Below, piece by piece: positions 60,792-64,000 of a stretch of 64,000 nucleotides of DNA. Position 1 is the first letter of the stretch. Each line of letters begins with the position of its first letter. The position numbers were made by a program, and so were the translations under genes. The notes below the pieces were generated by a model, which was not told the origin of the DNA, did not search any database, and saw only the letters and a program-made list of their open reading frames with translations. The stretch is from Salinibacterium sp. SWN167 (GTDB lineage: Bacteria > Actinomycetota > Actinomycetes > Actinomycetales > Microbacteriaceae). The stretch lies in the NCBI RefSeq assembly GCF_015864665.1, contig NZ_JADYWU010000001.1, positions 496,001 through 560,000 on the forward strand, written 5' to 3'.

Positions 60792-60823
60792 ATCAGCCCG
60801 AGCCGTGAGGCGAGCGGGCTGAT
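60792..60823. terminator. Hairpin terminator between GNAT and purC
   Basis: ATCAGCCCG at 60792-60800 and CGGGCTGAT at 60815-60823 form a perfect 9-bp stem with a 14-base loop between convergent genes. A-rich flank on the left gives a T run for the purC strand. Confidence 0.8.
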
Positions 60824-60849
60824 CGTGATTCATTCAAGCTAACACTGAA

Positions 60850-61770
60850 CTACGCCGTAAGCCGCTCAATCAGCTCGCGATACCGCGCCGCGGTCTGCTC
60901 CACGATGTCGGCGGGAAGCTCGGGCGGAACGCCCTGCTTGTCCCAGTTGGCGGAGAGCCAGTTGCGCACGATCTGCTTATCGAAACTTGCGAGGCGGCCA
61001 GGGCCGCCGGCGGCGTAGAGTTCGGCATCCCAATAGCGGCTCGAGTCGCTCGTGAGAACTTCGTCGGCCAGCACGAGAGCACCGGTCTCGGGGTCAGCGC
61101 CGAACTCGAACTTGGTGTCCGCGAGAATCACGCCACGAGTCTCCGCAATGGCGGAGGCCCGGGCGAAGATGTCGAGCGAAGCATCCCGAAGCGCGGTCGC
61201 AACCTCAGCACCGACGAGTTCGACGGTGCGCTCAAAGCTGATGTTTTCGTCGTGCTCGCCCAGCGGCGCTTTCCAGGCAGGGGTGTAAATCGGCTCGGGC
61301 AGGCGGTCGCCATCGCTCAAACCAGCAGGCAGCGTAATGCCGCACACGCTCTGCGACTCCTGATACTCCAGCCAGCCACTGCCCGAGAGGTAGCCGCGAA
61401 CGACACACTCCACGGGATACATCTCCAGCCGCTTTACGATCATCGACCGATCGGCGAGCTCTGCGGGCGCTTCGACACCAGCGGCATCCGCCAAATGGTT
61501 CGGCATGTCTGCGAGCTGCTCAAACCACCACTTGCTCAGTTGCGTCAGCAGCGCGCCTTTGCTGGGGATGCCCGGCTCCAGCACATGGTCAAACGCACTG
61601 ACCCGATCACTGGCAACCATGAGCACAAGCTGTGGCTCGTCGGCGCGCACGTACAGGTCCCGAACCTTGCCGGAATACGTCAGCGTCCAGGCGCTCGCCG
61701 CAGCATCAGCCGCAGCAGAGTCAGAGCCAGCAGCATCCGTCCGCGCAACACCGTTCACAGCGTCACTCAC
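60850..61770 (-). CDS. purC: Phosphoribosylaminoimidazole-succinocarboxamide synthase
   Basis: A 306-residue SAICAR synthase, joining CAIR and aspartate with ATP. SGKVRDLY is the first ATP loop, then VVRGYLSGSGWLEY and LADTKFEFGADPE, all usual. About 25 Ala-rich residues precede the core; this part is poorly conserved. The start overlaps the purD stop by four bases, so purD and purC form an operon, purD first. A hairpin follows. Confidence 0.97.
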   Translation of the reverse strand: MSDAVNGVARTDAAGSDSAAADAAASAWTLTYSGKVRDLYVRADEPQLVLMVASDRVSAFDHVLEPGIPSKGALLTQLSKWWFEQLADMPNHLADAAGVEAPAELADRSMIVKRLEMYPVECVVRGYLSGSGWLEYQESQSVCGITLPAGLSDGDRLPEPIYTPAWKAPLGEHDENISFERTVELVGAEVATALRDASLDIFARASAIAETRGVILADTKFEFGADPETGALVLADEVLTSDSSRYWDAELYAAGGPGRLASFDKQIVRNWLSANWDKQGVPPELPADIVEQTAARYRELIERLTA

Positions 61771-63017
61771 TGGGCGACGCGCAAAGCGATATCGCTGCGG
61801 AAGTGTGAGCCCTCAAGGTGGATGTGTCCGAGCGCTTCGTACGCACGTTCGCGGGCGACCGCAAACGTCGCGCCGGTCGCGACGACACTCAGCACGCGTC
61901 CGCCGGTGGCGACGAACTCGTCACCCTTTTTGGCGGTGGCCGCGTGGGCGATGGTGATTCCGGGAACGGCGAGGGCGGCATCCAGCCCCGTAATAGGGCG
62001 ACCGATCTTGGGGTTATCGGGGTAGCCCTCGCTCGCGAGCACAACCGTGACGGCAACGTCGTCGGAGAACTCGGGGGTGGCGTGGTCGGGGAGGCCGCCG
62101 GTCGCCGCCGCGTAAAGCAGCGAGCTCAGCGGTGTAACGAGGCGGGGGAGCACCACTTGAGTCTCGGGGTCACCGAAGCGGGCGTTGAATTCGATTACGC
62201 GGATGCCTTCCCGAGTGACAATGAGGCCGCAGTAGAGCAGTCCGATAAATGGTGTCTGTTCTTCGGCGAGCTGTCGGACCGTGGGCAACGCGATGGTGTC
62301 AATGACTTCCTCAACGAATCCGTCGGGGAGCCAGGTGAGCGGCGAATAGGCGCCCATGCCGCCCGTGTTGGGCCCGTCGTCACCGTCGTAGGCGCGCTTG
62401 TAATCCTGCGCGGGCGACAGCGGAACAACGTTGTGGCCATCACTCAACAGGAAGAGGGAGACCTCTTCGCCGGCGAGGTATTCCTCGACGAGCACGCTGC
62501 CGTAGGTGAGCCAGTGCTTGGCGTGATCAACGGCGGCGTTGCGGTCACCCGTGACGAGAACGCCCTTGCCTGCTGCGAGGCCGTCGGCCTTTACGACGTA
62601 AGGGGCGCCGAACTCGTCAAGAGCCGCAGTGGCTTCTTCGAGCGAGCCGGCGCGATGGGCACGACCGGTGGGCACGTTGGCGGCATCCATGATGCGCTTG
62701 GCAAAAGTCTTGCTGCCCTCTAGCGCGGCGGCAGCCTTGCCGGGGCCGAACACGGCGATACCGCGGCGGCGAAGAGCATCAGCGACGCCCTCAACGAGGG
62801 GAGCCTCGGGCCCGATAACAACCAACTCAATGTTGTTGTCGAGCGCGTACTCGGTGACAACGTCACCACGCGTGGGATCGAGCGCCACCGTTTCCACGAC
62901 CGACGCGATGCCGGCATTGCCGGGCGCAGCCGTGATTTCGTGCGTCTCCTCCTCACTGAGAAGTGACGTCACAATGGCGTGCTCGCGGGCACCGGATCCA
63001 AGAACAAGAATTCGCAC
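61767..63017 (-). CDS. purD: Phosphoribosylamine-glycine ligase
   Basis: A 416-residue ATP-grasp enzyme making GAR from phosphoribosylamine and glycine. [16 protein letters not shown] is the N-terminal domain, [16 protein letters not shown] the ATP loop, and [11 protein letters not shown] and [18 protein letters not shown] the grasp and metal parts. First gene of the purD-purC unit. It is divergent from the small sterol-carrier-type gene with 67 bases between, which hold two near-copies of TAGCGTTCAG. Confidence 0.97.
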   Translation of the reverse strand: MRILVLGSGAREHAIVTSLLSEEETHEITAAPGNAGIASVVETVALDPTRGDVVTEYALDNNIELVVIGPEAPLVEGVADALRRRGIAVFGPGKAAAALEGSKTFAKRIMDAANVPTGRAHRAGSLEEATAALDEFGAPYVVKADGLAAGKGVLVTGDRNAAVDHAKHWLTYGSVLVEEYLAGEEVSLFLLSDGHNVVPLSPAQDYKRAYDGDDGPNTGGMGAYSPLTWLPDGFVEEVIDTIALPTVRQLAEEQTPFIGLLYCGLIVTREGIRVIEFNARFGDPETQVVLPRLVTPLSSLLYAAATGGLPDHATPEFSDDVAVTVVLASEGYPDNPKIGRPITGLDAALAVPGITIAHAATAKKGDEFVATGGRVLSVVATGATFAVARERAYEALGHIHLEGSHFRSDIALRVAQ

Positions 63018-63084
63018 AACGACAGCCTAACGAAGCCCACCGCCACAGTTGTTAGCGTTCAGCCCAACTTGCTAGCGTTCAGGC

Positions 63085-63438
63085 ATGGCAAAGCTGAAAA
63101 TAGCCCCCATCGCAGGCGAAGCGAGCATCCGGATGGTGCGTGACGGTCGCGCAGACCGCGACGCTACCGCCACAGCGGTTCGCTACCTCTTGCAGGTGTT
63201 GGCGACGAACGCCGAAGGCAATTCGGTCGAGGTTCGCGTGCCGCCCTTCGGCGCTGTTCAAGCCATCGAGGGCCCTAACCACACCCGCGGCACCCCGCCC
63301 AATGTGGTCGAGATGGATGCCGCCACCTGGATTGCGCTCGCCACGGGAACGCGAGAGTGGGCCGAGGCCCTCGACTCCGGCGACATCAGTGCCTCGGGGT
63401 CGCGTGCCGACCTCAGCGAATACCTCCCAGTTGTGTGA
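63085..63438 (+). CDS. Sterol-carrier-type small protein
   Basis: A 117-residue protein of the bacterial sterol-carrier-like group, common beside purF or purD in actinobacteria. RYLLQVLATNAEGNSVEVRVPPFGAVQAIEGPNH is split over its strands, then NVVEMDAATWIALATG and the helix WAEALDSGDISASGSRADLSEYLPV, the usual end of such domains. It may hold a hydrophobic ligand. It starts at ATG with no marked ribosome site. The neighbouring gene follows 14 bases on. Confidence 0.82.
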   Translation: MAKLKIAPIAGEASIRMVRDGRADRDATATAVRYLLQVLATNAEGNSVEVRVPPFGAVQAIEGPNHTRGTPPNVVEMDAATWIALATGTREWAEALDSGDISASGSRADLSEYLPVV

Positions 63439-63452
63439 GGGAGAATAGTGCC

Positions 63453-63815
63453 GTGAGTATTACGCCAGAACACGAGCCCGCGGCATCCGCCCCGCAGCAG
63501 CCTGCGATGAAGACCACGGTCGAGGCTGGCAGTGTGAGCATTCGCCGTGTTCCGAAATACGGCGCGTTCATGACGGTTGGTGGAGGCGTTGGTGCCATCG
63601 TGACGTTCATTCTCACGATGTCGTTCCCCGTTGACGGGTCGGTCGGCTTTGGCGCGCTCTTTGGTTACTTCAGTCTGTTCGGGATTCCTGCCGGGGTCGC
63701 CCTCGGCGCCGTTCTTGCGCTCATTCTCGATCGCGTGTCGAGCCGTCGCGCGAAGACAGCAACCGCCGAGCACGAGACCGTAGAGCCTGAGGCTTACGAA
63801 GGAACGCTCGAATAA
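63453..63815 (+). CDS. Hypothetical two-helix membrane protein
   Basis: A 120-residue protein with a 35-residue polar N-terminus, hydrophobic helices near 41-60 and 70-92, and a polar acidic tail. GGGVGAIVTFILTMSFPVDGS and FGIPAGVALGAVLALILDRV carry the helices. The GTG start has GGGAG upstream. No named family is certain, although such proteins are common beside purF in Microbacteriaceae-like genomes. It is likely co-transcribed with the sterol-carrier-type gene. Confidence 0.7.
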   Translation: MSITPEHEPAASAPQQPAMKTTVEAGSVSIRRVPKYGAFMTVGGGVGAIVTFILTMSFPVDGSVGFGALFGYFSLFGIPAGVALGAVLALILDRVSSRRAKTATAEHETVEPEAYEGTLE

Positions 63816-63825
63816 CACCGAACTG

Positions 63826-63881
63826 CACCGCGAGGGAGTTCACCGCGAGGGAGTTCACCCCGCGGAAGTTCACCCCGAGAA
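63826..63881. repeat. Short tandem repeat, 15-base unit
   Basis: CACCGCGAGGGAGTT at 63826-63840 and again exactly at 63841-63855, a third copy with changes at 63856-63870 and a partial fourth. It fills the gap between convergent genes. Confidence 0.85.
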
Positions 63882-63891
63882 ATGCGTCGCG

Positions 63892-64000
63892 CTAGCTCAG
63901 TTGCGTGAGCTCAAGCCAGTCGAGGTATTCAGGAGTGATGTTGCCCGAAACGTATTCGCCGGTGAAGCAGCTCATTTCGAGAGCTGACACGTCGGATCCT
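63892..64000 (-). CDS. purF: Amidophosphoribosyltransferase (3' end only)
   Basis: The last 35 codons of purF are on the minus strand, ending at TAG; the gene continues beyond the window. The peptide SALEMSCFTGEYVSGNITPE is the typical PurF C-terminus. The enzyme makes phosphoribosylamine, the first step of purine synthesis and the substrate of PurD in the next unit. It converges on the small membrane gene. Confidence 0.93.
   Translation of the reverse strand, partial: GSDVSALEMSCFTGEYVSGNITPEYLDWLELTQLS

Overview
The window reads as high-GC actinobacterial chromosome, most likely family Microbacteriaceae. This is an inference from overall protein likeness, frequent GTG and TTG starts, the PurL/PurQ/PurS type of FGAM synthase, a luciferase-like flavin-dependent (possibly F420) oxidoreductase, a Fur-type regulator followed by catalase, and a small sterol-carrier-type gene beside purF. 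The genus cannot be set from the sequence alone. I saw no rRNA, tRNA, integrase, transposase or CRISPR array.

Layout. 1-5 kb: the end of a D-2-hydroxyacid dehydrogenase, a D-amino-acid dehydrogenase-like oxidase, a protealysin-type M4 metalloprotease with an emfourin-type inhibitor gene, and purA. 5-15 kb: acetyltransferase, DMT exporter, phosphoglucomutase, chorismate mutase, purL with a membrane redoxin, a YciI-like protein, four small membrane or lipoprotein genes and an ABC ATPase behind a FadR-type regulator. 16-21 kb: a DUF1643 gene, a ParDE toxin-antitoxin pair, a Fur-family regulator and catalase with a clear operator, TauE, GNAT and a collagen-like lipoprotein. 22-33 kb: GH3 enzyme, GT28 glycosyltransferase, DUF2254, MscS channel, CPBP protein, purS-purQ-DUF3817, MFS, YceI and a serine hydrolase. 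34-41 kb: VOC/cupin genes, then a peptide and amino-acid operon (M24 peptidase, M20 peptidase, Lrp regulator, aminotransferase) divergent from an orphan oligopeptide-binding lipoprotein. 41-51 kb: a catabolic island made of an LLM oxidoreductase, a complete TRAP transporter (DctPQM), and an operon of HIBCH-like hydrolase, crotonase, thiolase-like protein and OB-fold partner, plus a metallo-hydrolase. 51-60 kb: SDR, OYE, small secreted proteins, a HTH/Clp-N two-gene unit, a membrane-fused molybdopterin oxidoreductase, a divergent MarR/VOC pair and DUF4166. 60-64 kb: purC-purD, the sterol-carrier-type gene and the end of purF.

How the genes work together. Purine synthesis is spread over the window as separate short units (purA, purL, purSQ, purCD, purF). 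The 41-51 kb island is the best candidate for an undescribed system: a carboxylate importer beside CoA-ester enzymes whose thiolase-like and OB-fold members have both lost their usual catalytic or zinc-binding residues, which resembles retro-aldolase pairs from steroid side-chain breakdown. Six copies of a GTATRC-centred near-palindrome lie in the control regions of this island, suggesting one regulator that is not encoded in the island itself.

Across the whole window the hexamer GCATCC/GGATGC and the decamer GCGGCATCCG are far more common than base composition predicts, often using otherwise less preferred codons. Several genes appear to have leaderless promoters overlapped by dyad operators.
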